Source of the DNA: Brumicola pallidula DSM 14239 = ACAM 615
Lineage (GTDB): Bacteria > Pseudomonadota > Gammaproteobacteria > Enterobacterales > Alteromonadaceae
Assembly (NCBI RefSeq): GCF_000428905.1
Contig: NZ_AUAV01000012.1
Location: forward strand, 124,001-188,000
Length of the DNA stretch: 64,000 nt
Direction of reading: 5' to 3'
Shown: piece by piece, positions 1 to 8,518 of the stretch
Layout of the letters: every line of letters starts with the position of its first letter
Position numbering within the stretch: position 1 is the first letter of the stretch
Made by a program: the position numbers and the translations under genes
The notes under the pieces: generated by a model
Told to the model about the DNA's origin: nothing
Databases searched by the model: none
Seen by the model: the letters and a program-made list of their open reading frames with translations, nothing else

Positions 1-448
1 AGCTATTATCCCATTTGCCGGTTAGCGCGCGGCTGCCTAATAAGGTGGAACCAAACCTCGTTCCTTCTTCATCGCCAAAACCAACAATATCGATATGAAA
101 TGGAAATGTTCGTTGTTCTTGATAAAATATGTCGATAAGCGCAATAGGGCATACGACACCAAGCATTCCGTCATATTTCCCGCCATTGATCACCGTGTCG
201 AGATGACTTCCAATCAGTAGGCGCTGGGCATTTGGGTTGGGACTTTCATAACGCCCCCAAATATTGCCTGCACCATCTTGCCACGTGCGCATATTGGCTT
301 GTTGCATCCAACCAGCCACAGCCGCGTTGGCGAGCTTATGCTGTGAGCTTAGATAACGTCTATCGACGATCCCGGGCGATTGACTGATGTTACCTAATTC
401 TTGGCAACGCAGCATGATTTGCTGCGCAAATTCATCGATGTTATTCAT
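1..448 (-). CDS. Allantoate amidohydrolase-like M20 metallohydrolase (partial, N-terminal part)
   Basis: The gene starts at ATG 448-446 and runs off the left edge, so only about 149 residues are visible. The translation has the M20/allantoate amidohydrolase pattern: GSHLDTV followed by NGGKYDGMLGV, then GDEEGTRFG, giving the metal-binding His and Asp and the acidic pair of the di-zinc site. Family members release ammonia and CO2 from allantoate or related N-carbamoyl substrates in the cytosol. The start overlaps the stop of the upstream aminotransferase gene by four bases (ATGA), which suggests translational coupling in the purine-degradation operon. A generic N-carbamoyl-amino-acid hydrolase remains possible because the C-terminal specificity region is missing. 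Family is sure; substrate is inferred from context. Confidence 0.85.
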   Translation of the reverse strand, partial: MNNIDEFAQQIMLRCQELGNISQSPGIVDRRYLSSQHKLANAAVAGWMQQANMRTWQDGAGNIWGRYESPNPNAQRLLIGSHLDTVINGGKYDGMLGVVCPIALIDIFYQEQRTFPFHIDIVGFGDEEGTRFGSTLLGSRALTGKWDNS

Positions 449-1683
449 TTTCCGTAAACCGACATTGCAGCATCAACGCCTTCACCTAAGCCTAGCTTAT
501 GGCCATTTCGACGAAGTACTGTCTCAAGTGACTGTAGGGTATTAAATACACAATCAGGACGGGCGTTATACCCCATTGTGCCTATACGCCAGATTTTTCC
601 ATGCAATGGTCCAAAGCTAGTGCCAATCTCAATGTTGAAGTTATGCAACATCTGATGGCGCACGGCCTCTCCGTCGACTCCTTGGGGGATATACACGCCA
701 ACCACATTATTCATTTTGTATTGCAAATCACCAAAAGGTGTTAAATTTAAACCCTGAACGCCCGCTAGCATTGCATCACCATTGACTTTATGACGGTCAA
801 TACAACTCTGAATGCCCTCGTCGAGTAAATTGATGGCGCATTCCCGCGCACAATAGAGCATTGAGGCGGCCTCGGTATGGTGATTAAGACGTTCGTCTCC
901 CCAATAATCGATAATCATGGGTAAATCAAAATAATTAGAACGAATTCTAGAGCCTTCGCCTGCATAATGATGTTCATTTCGAATACCGGCTTCAACATGC
1001 CTTCGTTTATTGATTACCTCTAAATAGCGTTCTCCCATCGTAATCGGCGCACTGCCCGATGGTCCGCCTAAGCACTTTTGCAAACCAACTGATACCGCAT
1101 CGAGTTTCCAATTATCTGTTTCCAGCGCATTACCGCCGATGGACGCTGTCGCATCACAATATAAAATGACGTCTAAACGTCGGCAAATTTCACCAATTTC
1201 TGCAAGCGGCTGCAGCATTGTGGTAGACGTATCGCCTTGAACGGTTGCTACCATTTTGGGCTGAAATTGTTTAATTGCAGCTTCAATTTGTTCTGGTTGG
1301 AATACTTCGCCCCAGGGAACTTCTATGCTATGCACTTGCGCACCGGCTCGTTCTGCAATTTCGGTAAGCAAGTGACCAAAGCGCCCAAAAATGGGCACTA
1401 GCACTTTGTCTCCTGGCTCAAGTGCAGACACCAACATGGCTTCTATTCCGGCTCTTGATGTGCCGTCTACCAATAATGTTTGTTTGTTTTGGGTCATAAA
1501 CACTTCACGGTAAAGTGCCATCGTTTCATTCATATAGCCGGTCATGACCGGATCGTATTGTCCCACTAATTGGGTTGACATCGCGTTTAGCACACGTGGA
1601 TAACAATTAATTGGACCCGGCCCCATTAATAAACGAGGAGGAGGTGCTAACAAGTTATTGCGTGAGTGGGGAATGTGAGTCAT
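445..1683 (-). CDS. PLP-dependent ureidoglycine/alanine-glyoxylate aminotransferase family protein
   Basis: A 412-residue class V aminotransferase of the alanine/serine-glyoxylate fold. The N-terminal GPGPINCYPRV motif binds substrate and cofactor, DGTSRAGIEA follows, and the Schiff-base lysine is probably Lys203 in VGLQKCLGGPSG. The pattern is like PucG/HpxJ enzymes, which transfer the amino group of ureidoglycine to glyoxylate or another oxo acid. It sits between an M20 hydrolase (four-base overlap) and a TauE-type permease (9 bases upstream), in an operon with a GGT-like enzyme and an amidase, which fits allantoin-derived ureide breakdown. A plain alanine- or serine-glyoxylate aminotransferase is the alternative; sequence alone does not settle the donor. 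Confidence 0.85.
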   Translation of the reverse strand: MTHIPHSRNNLLAPPPRLLMGPGPINCYPRVLNAMSTQLVGQYDPVMTGYMNETMALYREVFMTQNKQTLLVDGTSRAGIEAMLVSALEPGDKVLVPIFGRFGHLLTEIAERAGAQVHSIEVPWGEVFQPEQIEAAIKQFQPKMVATVQGDTSTTMLQPLAEIGEICRRLDVILYCDATASIGGNALETDNWKLDAVSVGLQKCLGGPSGSAPITMGERYLEVINKRRHVEAGIRNEHHYAGEGSRIRSNYFDLPMIIDYWGDERLNHHTEAASMLYCARECAINLLDEGIQSCIDRHKVNGDAMLAGVQGLNLTPFGDLQYKMNNVVGVYIPQGVDGEAVRHQMLHNFNIEIGTSFGPLHGKIWRIGTMGYNARPDCVFNTLQSLETVLRRNGHKLGLGEGVDAAMSVYGK

Positions 1684-1692
1684 GTGAATATC

Positions 1693-2511
1693 CTAAAAAA
1701 ATAATTGTGCAAGCATACGAATGCCTGTGATCATAAGCACCACAGCAAACACTTTCTTTAATTTTTGTGCATCGAGCTTATTCGCTAAACTTGCCCCTAT
1801 TGGTGCAAAAAAAACGGTTAGAGGTACTATACAAATGAAGCCGACTAAATTGACCAGCCCGAAGGTACCTAATGGTGCATCAACCGGAGTTTGGCCGACT
1901 AGAAGCATAATAATTGCGGCGGGCAATGAAATAATGAGTCCAACTGCCGCCGCGGTTCCTATCGCTTTATGGGCAGGATAATTACAAAACGTTAGCATAG
2001 GTACAGTTAACGTGCCGCCACCAATGCCGACTAACGAACTAAACAAACCGACGCTGGAAGCCATTGCAGATTGTCCTGCTTTACCAGGCAAGTCATCAAA
2101 AATAGCTTTTTTGCTACCTAGTAGCATATTGAAGGCCGATAATGTGGCTATTACCCCAAATAAAACAGTTAACCATTGACCGTTAACCTGAGTCACTAAC
2201 CAACTGCCTATCAATACCCCTATTAATATAAACATCCCCCACACTTTGATTAGTGTAAAATCTACATTACCTTTACTGCGGTGTGCACGTATGGAACTTA
2301 TAGAAGTGGGCACAATAGTCGCTAATGAGGTCGCTGTAGCAATCAGCATGGCGGATTCAGGAGATACATTAAAGGCTTGAAACAGAAAATAAAGTACTGG
2401 CACAATGACAATACCGCCGCCGACACCAAGTAAACCGGCCAATAATCCTGCAAATACTCCAGTTGCCATCAAGGCCGCAATCGTCGTCCAGTTTTCAATC
2501 AGTAAATCCAT
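1693..2511 (-). CDS. TauE/SafE (TSUP) family membrane permease
   Basis: A 272-residue polytopic inner-membrane protein with about eight hydrophobic helices and two repeated Gly-rich motifs, GLLGVGGGIVIVPVL near residue 30 and SSLVGIGGGTLTVPML near residue 160, the duplicated signature of the TauE/SafE/TSUP family. Members export or import small organic or sulfur-containing anions. It is separated from the GGT-like gene by 4 bases and from the aminotransferase gene by 9, so it is almost certainly co-transcribed with them. From this context the cargo may be an anion of ureide catabolism, such as oxamate, oxalurate or glyoxylate; that is inference. Family assignment is firm. Confidence 0.85.
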   Translation of the reverse strand: MDLLIENWTTIAALMATGVFAGLLAGLLGVGGGIVIVPVLYFLFQAFNVSPESAMLIATATSLATIVPTSISSIRAHRSKGNVDFTLIKVWGMFILIGVLIGSWLVTQVNGQWLTVLFGVIATLSAFNMLLGSKKAIFDDLPGKAGQSAMASSVGLFSSLVGIGGGTLTVPMLTFCNYPAHKAIGTAAAVGLIISLPAAIIMLLVGQTPVDAPLGTFGLVNLVGFICIVPLTVFFAPIGASLANKLDAQKLKKVFAVVLMITGIRMLAQLFF

Positions 2512-2515
2512 TTAT

Positions 2516-4138
2516 TTACCCTTTTGATTCAGGCGCTGAAGCTGAAAATGCTTTGCCGTCACTTCTAGGGTCGGTTGCTGCTATTGCGGTGCCATTTTTA
2601 TCTAATACAATTGCACCTGCATGACCCATAAGTTCGTTACATGGATCTACAATAGCCACTTCGTGCTTACGTTCTGATAATCGATCACCAATACGTTGCG
2701 CTAAATCGTTTTCAATTTTTAAATTATTTGATTCATCGCCCCATGTTCTTCCTAATAACCATCGCCCACTAGCAATGGCTTTGTCTAACGGCATATTGTG
2801 GTAGACATAGCGGCTAAATAGCGCAGCTTGGGTTTGTGGTTGGCCTTCTCCGCCCATGGTGCCATAACTCATGCGACGGCCGTCGTTAAGCTCTGCAAAC
2901 GCAGGGTTTAAGGTATGAAAAGGTTTCAGACCAGGCGCAAGTTGCTGCAAATGATTTTTTTCTAATGAAAATGACGTACCACGATTATTCCAAACAATTC
3001 CCGTTGACGGACTAACAACACCGCTGCCAAATTCCCAATATAAGCTTTGAATGTAACTAACCATTCTGCCCTGACTATCACATGCCCCCATCCAAACAGT
3101 ATCTCCATGCTCGGCAGTATGCGGCCAAGGCGAAGCAACATCGGCGCGGATGTTTTGAAGCATGCTGTCGATATTCGCGTCGCTCAATAATGCAGATAAC
3201 TCTACTGACAAGCGAGATGCATCGGTCACATACGCATTACGTTTTATAAAGGCCTGTTTGGTGCATTCAATAAGCAAATGTACCATTTCAAGTTCACTGT
3301 CTGTGGATGCAAGCAGGGTGTCTTTATATCGTTCATACAATTTGTCGTATAAAGCTAAAATAATTAACGATGCAACACCTTGGGTTGGTGCAGGCAGGTT
3401 GTACAGTTTTCCCTTGCTCGTAGTGACGCTAATTGGTTCGATTATGTTAGCCCGATATTGCTGAAAATCACTGAGTTGAATAGGGGAACCTGCTGCGGCT
3501 AAATCGGAGGCGAGCATATTGGCTATTTCGCCCTGATAAAAGTCTTTCAGTCCGTTTTTTGCGAGCAATTGCAGTGTCTTTGCTAGTTTGGGTAACTTAA
3601 GTATTTTACCTTTTTTCAAGGCCTTTTCTTTTATTAAGAACTGTTCGAAGTGAGGCATGCCTGATAAATCGTTGAACGTCTTTAGACTGGCATCATGCAT
3701 ACTTTGAGTCACTTCAATGCCCCATTGCGCCTGATTAATAGCTGTATCGAATAAGTTTGCAAGCGCCATATTAGGTTGCCATTGTTGACTTATCTGTAAG
3801 GCTTTTTCCCAACCCGAAACGGCACCGGCCATGGTTAACGCCGATTTAGGGCCGCGGCTGGGAATACTTTGCATGTTTTGATAATAGTCGAGCGTTGCAT
3901 TTTGCGCCGCTGTGCCGCAAGCATCTATTGCAATAGGAGGTTTGTTGGGTTCGCTAATTAGCCAAAAACCATCGCCACCCATACCATTCATGTGCGGGTA
4001 TTCAACGGCAATAGACGCTGCTGCGGCAACCATAGCTTCGATAGCTGTGCCGCCTTGTTCAAGTATTCGTGTACCGGCGTTTGTTGCGCCACGATGAGGA
4101 GCAGTAAAAGCAATTTGTGTCTGTTTGGGGCTTGTCAT
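2516..4138 (-). CDS. Gamma-glutamyltransferase-family Ntn hydrolase, oxamate amidohydrolase-like
   Basis: A 540-residue Ntn hydrolase of the gamma-glutamyltransferase family. It keeps the large-subunit landmark NGMGGDGFW (about residues 51-59) and the autoprocessing site, where Thr347 in HGDTVWMGACD would become the N-terminal nucleophile. MSYGTMGGEGQPQTQ and the C-terminal DPRSDGKA segment are also GGT-like. No export signal is present, unlike periplasmic GGTs, so it should be cytosolic. HpxW, oxamate amidohydrolase of purine catabolism, belongs to this branch, and the neighbours (M20 hydrolase, ureide-type aminotransferase, amidase) support that role. Its start overlaps the amidase stop by four bases. 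Function as oxamate hydrolase is inferred; glutathione chemistry is less likely. Confidence 0.8.
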   Translation of the reverse strand: MTSPKQTQIAFTAPHRGATNAGTRILEQGGTAIEAMVAAAASIAVEYPHMNGMGGDGFWLISEPNKPPIAIDACGTAAQNATLDYYQNMQSIPSRGPKSALTMAGAVSGWEKALQISQQWQPNMALANLFDTAINQAQWGIEVTQSMHDASLKTFNDLSGMPHFEQFLIKEKALKKGKILKLPKLAKTLQLLAKNGLKDFYQGEIANMLASDLAAAGSPIQLSDFQQYRANIIEPISVTTSKGKLYNLPAPTQGVASLIILALYDKLYERYKDTLLASTDSELEMVHLLIECTKQAFIKRNAYVTDASRLSVELSALLSDANIDSMLQNIRADVASPWPHTAEHGDTVWMGACDSQGRMVSYIQSLYWEFGSGVVSPSTGIVWNNRGTSFSLEKNHLQQLAPGLKPFHTLNPAFAELNDGRRMSYGTMGGEGQPQTQAALFSRYVYHNMPLDKAIASGRWLLGRTWGDESNNLKIENDLAQRIGDRLSERKHEVAIVDPCNELMGHAGAIVLDKNGTAIAATDPRSDGKAFSASAPESKG

Positions 4139-5346
4139 AATAAATGTTTCATCAGCTTTTTTGCGATGTTAATAAGTCGCAAATCTTGGTTTTTAGGAGC
4201 AATCAACGAAATGCCACATGGGGCGTTATTGATTGTGAAGAGTGGTAAATGGATTTGTGGTAAACCCGCTAAACCTGCTATCGCCGTAAATTTGATTAGA
4301 TTATTGCGATATTCACCAAGCTGGTTCGCTGCAGTACTAAGCAGTGGAGCGCGACCTGGTGTGGTGGGCAGTAAAATAACATCATGTTTTTGTAAGCGTG
4401 AGTTAATGTATTTAGTAAAGGATTGTTGCTGTTGCTTTGCAATGTTGTAGTCTTGCAATGTAATAGTTTTGCACCAGTCAAAACGCTGCTGAATATCATC
4501 TGCAAAAGTTGGATGAGTACGTGTAATCCATTCACCATGCTGTTGCCAGATTTCGAATCCTTGTAGCGTACGAAAAGTGTCGCTGATTTTGTAGGTGCTC
4601 GTATTTATGTTCTCTTGAACTAGCTTAAGTGCGGTTGCGCTTTTTAGTCCCTCAACCATTTTCTCAATGTGATCAGCTTGCTCAGAACATGAAATCAAGT
4701 TTGTAGCGATGCAAAATTTCACTGTTTCGTGCGTTGTCGCGTTTGCACTTTCCTTAGGTAAGAGGACCTTAGCGACTTTTTCTAGGTCATCAATATTACG
4801 GCACATCCAGCCTATAGTGTCGAATGAAGGCGCCAAGGATACCATATTGTCAGTTGGAATTAGACCATGGGAAGTGCGCAGACCAAATAGTCCGTTATAA
4901 CTAGCAGGTACTCGAATAGAGCCTCCTGTGTCTGTACCAAGGCCAATGTCAGCTAACTCTGCCGCCACGGCGACTGCAGATCCGCTTGATGAACCTCCTG
5001 GTAAACGCTCAGGATTAACGGGGTTAATCAGAGTCGGGTAATGAATATTTTGTCCATTCAAGCTATAAGCTAATTCGTCAGTTAAGGTCTTGCCTTCGTA
5101 TGCAGCGCCATGCTTGATTAAGGAAGCTACGGTTGAATTTGTATTGCTAGGTAGCGGGTGCGTACGCAACCAATCTGGATTACCAGCGGCTGTAGGTATA
5201 CCTTTTATATCAAACAAATCCTTCACCGCTAATTTCATATTCTGTAGCGGTATGATTTCACAATTAGCAGCGTACTTAACTTTTGTATCGCTATACGGTG
5301 GAGGTTGACTATCCACAAATACCTGTTCGGAATAATTATTGCGCAC
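4135..5346 (-). CDS. Amidase-signature family hydrolase (AMI1-like)
   Basis: A 403-residue amidase-signature enzyme. The Ser-cisSer-Lys triad is visible: Lys42 in LAVKDLFD, the serines of PGGSSSGSA (117-124) and the nucleophile Ser143 in GTDTGGSIRVPA. At about 400 residues it is a short form, resembling plant AMI1-type indole-3-acetamide hydrolases more than full-length allophanate hydrolases. The start is GTG, chosen because a GAGG ribosome-binding site precedes it. It is the first gene of the minus-strand operon and overlaps the GGT-like gene by four bases. In Klebsiella-type hpx clusters an amidase accompanies HpxW, so a role on a ureide-derived amide is plausible. The exact substrate cannot be read from sequence. 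Confidence 0.85.
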   Translation of the reverse strand: MRNNYSEQVFVDSQPPPYSDTKVKYAANCEIIPLQNMKLAVKDLFDIKGIPTAAGNPDWLRTHPLPSNTNSTVASLIKHGAAYEGKTLTDELAYSLNGQNIHYPTLINPVNPERLPGGSSSGSAVAVAAELADIGLGTDTGGSIRVPASYNGLFGLRTSHGLIPTDNMVSLAPSFDTIGWMCRNIDDLEKVAKVLLPKESANATTHETVKFCIATNLISCSEQADHIEKMVEGLKSATALKLVQENINTSTYKISDTFRTLQGFEIWQQHGEWITRTHPTFADDIQQRFDWCKTITLQDYNIAKQQQQSFTKYINSRLQKHDVILLPTTPGRAPLLSTAANQLGEYRNNLIKFTAIAGLAGLPQIHLPLFTINNAPCGISLIAPKNQDLRLINIAKKLMKHLL

Positions 5347-5371
5347 GAACTTCCTCTCTAATTGGATGTTA

Positions 5372-5389
5372 ATGAAACAATTGTTTCAT
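5372..5389. promoter_or_regulatory. 18-bp perfect palindrome in divergent promoter, candidate RpiR operator
   Basis: ATGAAACAATTGTTTCAT is a perfect 18-bp palindrome. It lies 26 bases upstream of the amidase GTG and about 110 bases upstream of the permease ATG, in the only intergenic space between the divergent purine operons. GAAAC-GTTTC palindromes are typical of RpiR-type operators, and an RpiR gene closes the cluster at 9865-10689. The pairing of this regulator with this site is inference. Confidence 0.65.
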
Positions 5390-5500
5390 CATTATGTCAA
5401 GAGAAACATTTATTCAGCGTATTGGGTCAGATTCTTGCATCTTGAAAAGTAACTAAGGTCTTAATCTAGTCATAAAGCCACGTATCAAAAAGGAAATTTA

Positions 5501-6844
5501 GTGAAATCAAATCCAGAAATATTGTTTGCATTAAATGATATACCTAGCATAAAACAAAGCACGACTGCGGCACTGCAGCATATTTTAGCCTGTTTTGTTG
5601 GCATCATTACACCTTCTCTTATTATCGGCTCAGTACTTGGACTTGAATCTGAGGTGCCGTATTTAATTAGCATGTCCCTGTTTGTATCAGGTATAGCTAC
5701 GTTTATACAAGTAAAAGCTTTTGGCGGTATAGGCTGTGGTCTTATTGCAGTGCAAGGTACTAGCTTTGCATTTATTAGTGCTTTACTTATTGCCGGGTTC
5801 TCGGTCAAAGCGAAAGGAGGTAGTAAAGAAGAAATTCTTGCAATGCTCTACGGTATTTGTTTTGTCGGTGCTTTTATCGAAATTTTGGTGAGTCGATTTG
5901 TAGACAAAATTAAGCGAGTCATTACGCCACTTACCACTGGTATTGTTATTACTACTATTGGTATAAGTCTAATAAAGGTAGGAATAACCGATTTAAGTGG
6001 CGGCGTAGGTAGTGCAGATTTTGGTAGTATACAAAACTTATTAATTGGGTTTTTTGTATTGATTATTATCATTGTAATGAACAGTTCGACTAATCCATGG
6101 GTAAGACTTTCAGGGATTATGATAGGCATGATTGTTGGCACGTTTGTCGCCTATTTGATGGGCATAACGTCGTTTGCAAGTCCGGCCAGCCAGCCTTTTT
6201 TTAGTTTGCCTGTGCCATTCAAATACGGCTTTGATTTTGATATACAACTGTTTATTCCCATTGCGCTAATTTACTTTTTAACGGCTTTAGAAACATCAGG
6301 TGACTTAACCGCTAACAGCATGTTTTGCGGACTTCCCATAAAAGGACCAAGTTATATAAAAAGAATAAAAGGCGGTATTTTAGCCGACGGAATTAACTCG
6401 GCTCTTGCGGCCGTTTTTAATACCTTTCCTAACACCACATTTGGTCAAAATAACGCGGTAATTCAATTAACGGGAGTAGCTAGTCGACATGTTGGTTTTT
6501 ATGTGGCTGGTTTTTTAGTCATACTTGGCTTGTTTCCTATTGTTGGCAGTGCATTGCAGTCTATCCCGAAACCAGTGCTTGGCGGAGCAACATTGGTTAT
6601 GTTTGCGACTATAGCTGTAGGCGGTATCAAAATTTTGGCGAGTGAACCTATTGATCGTCGCAAATCGCTTATAATAGCGACATCACTGGGCGCAGGTTTA
6701 GGGGTACTTATGGTCCCTGATGCACTCCAAGGTTTACCTGATATGCTTAAAAATACGCTTTCATCCTCGGTCACTATGGCTGGCTTTACGGCTATTGTGA
6801 TGAGTGTTTTATTACCGGACACAAACAGCCTGAAAACTAATTAA
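5501..6844 (+). CDS. NCS2/NAT nucleobase:cation symporter, xanthine/uric acid permease-like
   Basis: A 447-residue inner-membrane NCS2 (NAT) permease with about 14 hydrophobic spans. Landmarks are AVQGTSFAF near residue 84, LTALETSGDLTANS near 260 and the NAT signature region FGQNNAVIQLTGVASR near 315, very like bacterial xanthine/urate permeases (XanP/XanQ/UacT branch) rather than uracil permeases. The signature usually reads Q-N-N-G; here the Gly is Ala. It heads the plus-strand arm of the purine locus and faces the ureide operon across the palindrome. It should import xanthine or urate with protons. The 145-base spacer holds the shared promoter. Confidence 0.85.
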   Translation: MKSNPEILFALNDIPSIKQSTTAALQHILACFVGIITPSLIIGSVLGLESEVPYLISMSLFVSGIATFIQVKAFGGIGCGLIAVQGTSFAFISALLIAGFSVKAKGGSKEEILAMLYGICFVGAFIEILVSRFVDKIKRVITPLTTGIVITTIGISLIKVGITDLSGGVGSADFGSIQNLLIGFFVLIIIIVMNSSTNPWVRLSGIMIGMIVGTFVAYLMGITSFASPASQPFFSLPVPFKYGFDFDIQLFIPIALIYFLTALETSGDLTANSMFCGLPIKGPSYIKRIKGGILADGINSALAAVFNTFPNTTFGQNNAVIQLTGVASRHVGFYVAGFLVILGLFPIVGSALQSIPKPVLGGATLVMFATIAVGGIKILASEPIDRRKSLIIATSLGAGLGVLMVPDALQGLPDMLKNTLSSSVTMAGFTAIVMSVLLPDTNSLKTN

Positions 6845-7110
6845 AATAATTTTCCAATACATTATGCAAAGACTAATCAGTTTGTCATTCATCTTATTTT
6901 TCGCCCTGTTGGAGTGCATGTGTTTCACTAAAATAGAGCAAATAACACATCTGATGCGTACAACAATTTAAAAATAGACCGCTTGGTCAGGAATTATTCT
7001 GTTGGCATAACTATTGCTGACGTTTGACGTTAGATGAACGAAAAATGATAACGCTGCAGTTCGGATTGCATAATGATTAGGGATTACTTGATGAGTATTT
7101 TAATTAAACC
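6845..7110. other. Intergenic region upstream of the deaminase gene
   Basis: This 266-base AT-rich stretch probably carries the promoter for the deaminase/permease pair. A half-site TGTTTCAC (6921-6928) sits in a degenerate AGTG...CACT dyad and resembles half of the operator at 5372. No purine riboswitch aptamer core was recognised. A seven-codon open frame at about 7090 overlaps the deaminase start out of frame and is probably incidental. Confidence 0.35.
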
Positions 7111-8481
7111 ATGAAAGCTTCTAATAATATTTGGTTAAAACATCCTGCAGGTATTTTTACTGGCGGCGCTACAAATAGCGATGACGCAAGTAATGGTATC
7201 GTTGTAGGGAATAAAAAAATAGTCGAACTCGTGGGTAAAGGTAAAGAGCCGAAAACAGCCATTACTCAAGTTATTGATTGTCGTGCTTTTGCTATTACAC
7301 CAGGGTTAATAAATATACATCATCATTTTTATCAAACGCTGACCCGTTGCGTGCCTGAGGCGCTTAATAAACCGCTTTTCCCTTGGTTAAAAAGCTTGTA
7401 TCAAGTTTGGAAAAATTTAGATGCAGATATGTTGGAGTCGGCAACTAAATTAGCCGCTCTTGAATTGATGATGTCGGGTGCGACAACAGTTTGTGATCAT
7501 CACTATGTATTCCCTAATGGGCTGGAAAATGCTATCGATATTCAAGTGTCGGCCCTACAATTATTGGGTTGCAGGGCTGTGTTAACGAGAGGCTCAATGA
7601 GCTTGGGTGAGAAAGATGGAGGGCTTCCGCCAGATACAGTCATACAAAACGAGGACACTATTCTATTAGACAGCGAGAGGGTAGTATCCGCTTTTCATCA
7701 AACTCATGAAGGTGCCATGATGCAAATTGCACTCGCTCCATGTTCGCCATTCTCTGTTTCAACTCAATTAATGAAAGACACCGCTAGCTTAGCTAAATCA
7801 CTTAATGTGTTGTTGCATACACATTTAGGTGAAACTGAAGATGAAGACGCGTTTTGTGTTCGCCAATTTGGTATGCGTCCGGTCGATTATTTAGCATCCT
7901 GTGGTTGGTTAGAAGAGAGAACATGGCTTGCTCATGCTATACATTTTACGCCTGAAGAAATTGTCCGTTTAGGCAAAGCCAAAGTAGGCATAGCGCATTG
8001 TCCTAGCTCGAATATGTTACTAGCCTCTGGTATCTGCCCAACCCTTGATTTGGTCAAAGCCGGTTGCAAGGTTGGACTTGCTGTCGATGGTTCGGCGTCA
8101 AACGATAGTTCAAATATGATCCAAGAAGTGCGTCAGTCTTTGTTGCAACAACGACTTAAATATGGCGCAGAAGCAATAACGGCAAAAACTGTTTTAGATT
8201 ATGCGACCAAGGGAGCTGCGAATGTTTTGGCGAGGCCTGATATAGGCGAAATAGCGGTTGGCATGCAAGCAGACTTAGCTTTTTTTAATCTCGATGCGTT
8301 GAGGTTTAGCGGAGTGGGTGATCCTATTGCTGCACTAGTGCAGTGCGGTGCACATACTGTTGGTAAGCTCATGGTCGCGGGAGATTGGATTATTGAAAAT
8401 GGGCATCACAAGAACATTGATCCAATGGATTTAATGGCACAACACCAAGCATTTGCACGCAAATTACAATTTGCCCGATAA
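7111..8481 (+). CDS. 8-oxoguanine deaminase-like amidohydrolase (ATZ/TRZ family)
   Basis: A 456-residue metal-dependent amidohydrolase of the AtzA/TrzN/guanine deaminase superfamily. Metal ligands are visible: HxH at His70/His72 in NIHHHFYQTLTR, His in LHTHLGETEDE, His in LAHAIHF and Asp in AVDGSASND. The segment NIHHHFYQTLTR is the hallmark I associate with 8-oxoguanine deaminases, which convert 8-oxoguanine to urate. The gene lies between two purine permeases, which fits an enzyme feeding urate into the ureide pathway. Many relatives are labelled hydroxyatrazine ethylaminohydrolase, a less plausible natural role. Family is certain; substrate is well supported but not proven. Confidence 0.85.
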   Translation: MKASNNIWLKHPAGIFTGGATNSDDASNGIVVGNKKIVELVGKGKEPKTAITQVIDCRAFAITPGLINIHHHFYQTLTRCVPEALNKPLFPWLKSLYQVWKNLDADMLESATKLAALELMMSGATTVCDHHYVFPNGLENAIDIQVSALQLLGCRAVLTRGSMSLGEKDGGLPPDTVIQNEDTILLDSERVVSAFHQTHEGAMMQIALAPCSPFSVSTQLMKDTASLAKSLNVLLHTHLGETEDEDAFCVRQFGMRPVDYLASCGWLEERTWLAHAIHFTPEEIVRLGKAKVGIAHCPSSNMLLASGICPTLDLVKAGCKVGLAVDGSASNDSSNMIQEVRQSLLQQRLKYGAEAITAKTVLDYATKGAANVLARPDIGEIAVGMQADLAFFNLDALRFSGVGDPIAALVQCGAHTVGKLMVAGDWIIENGHHKNIDPMDLMAQHQAFARKLQFAR

Positions 8482-8518
8482 CTATTATTTTTAACCATAA
8501 TAAGAAGAACCTAGCTAT

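Noticed and set aside
6845-7110. Purine riboswitch upstream of purine genes
   Set aside because: No aptamer core or three-way-junction pattern was recognised; operator-type control is more likely.
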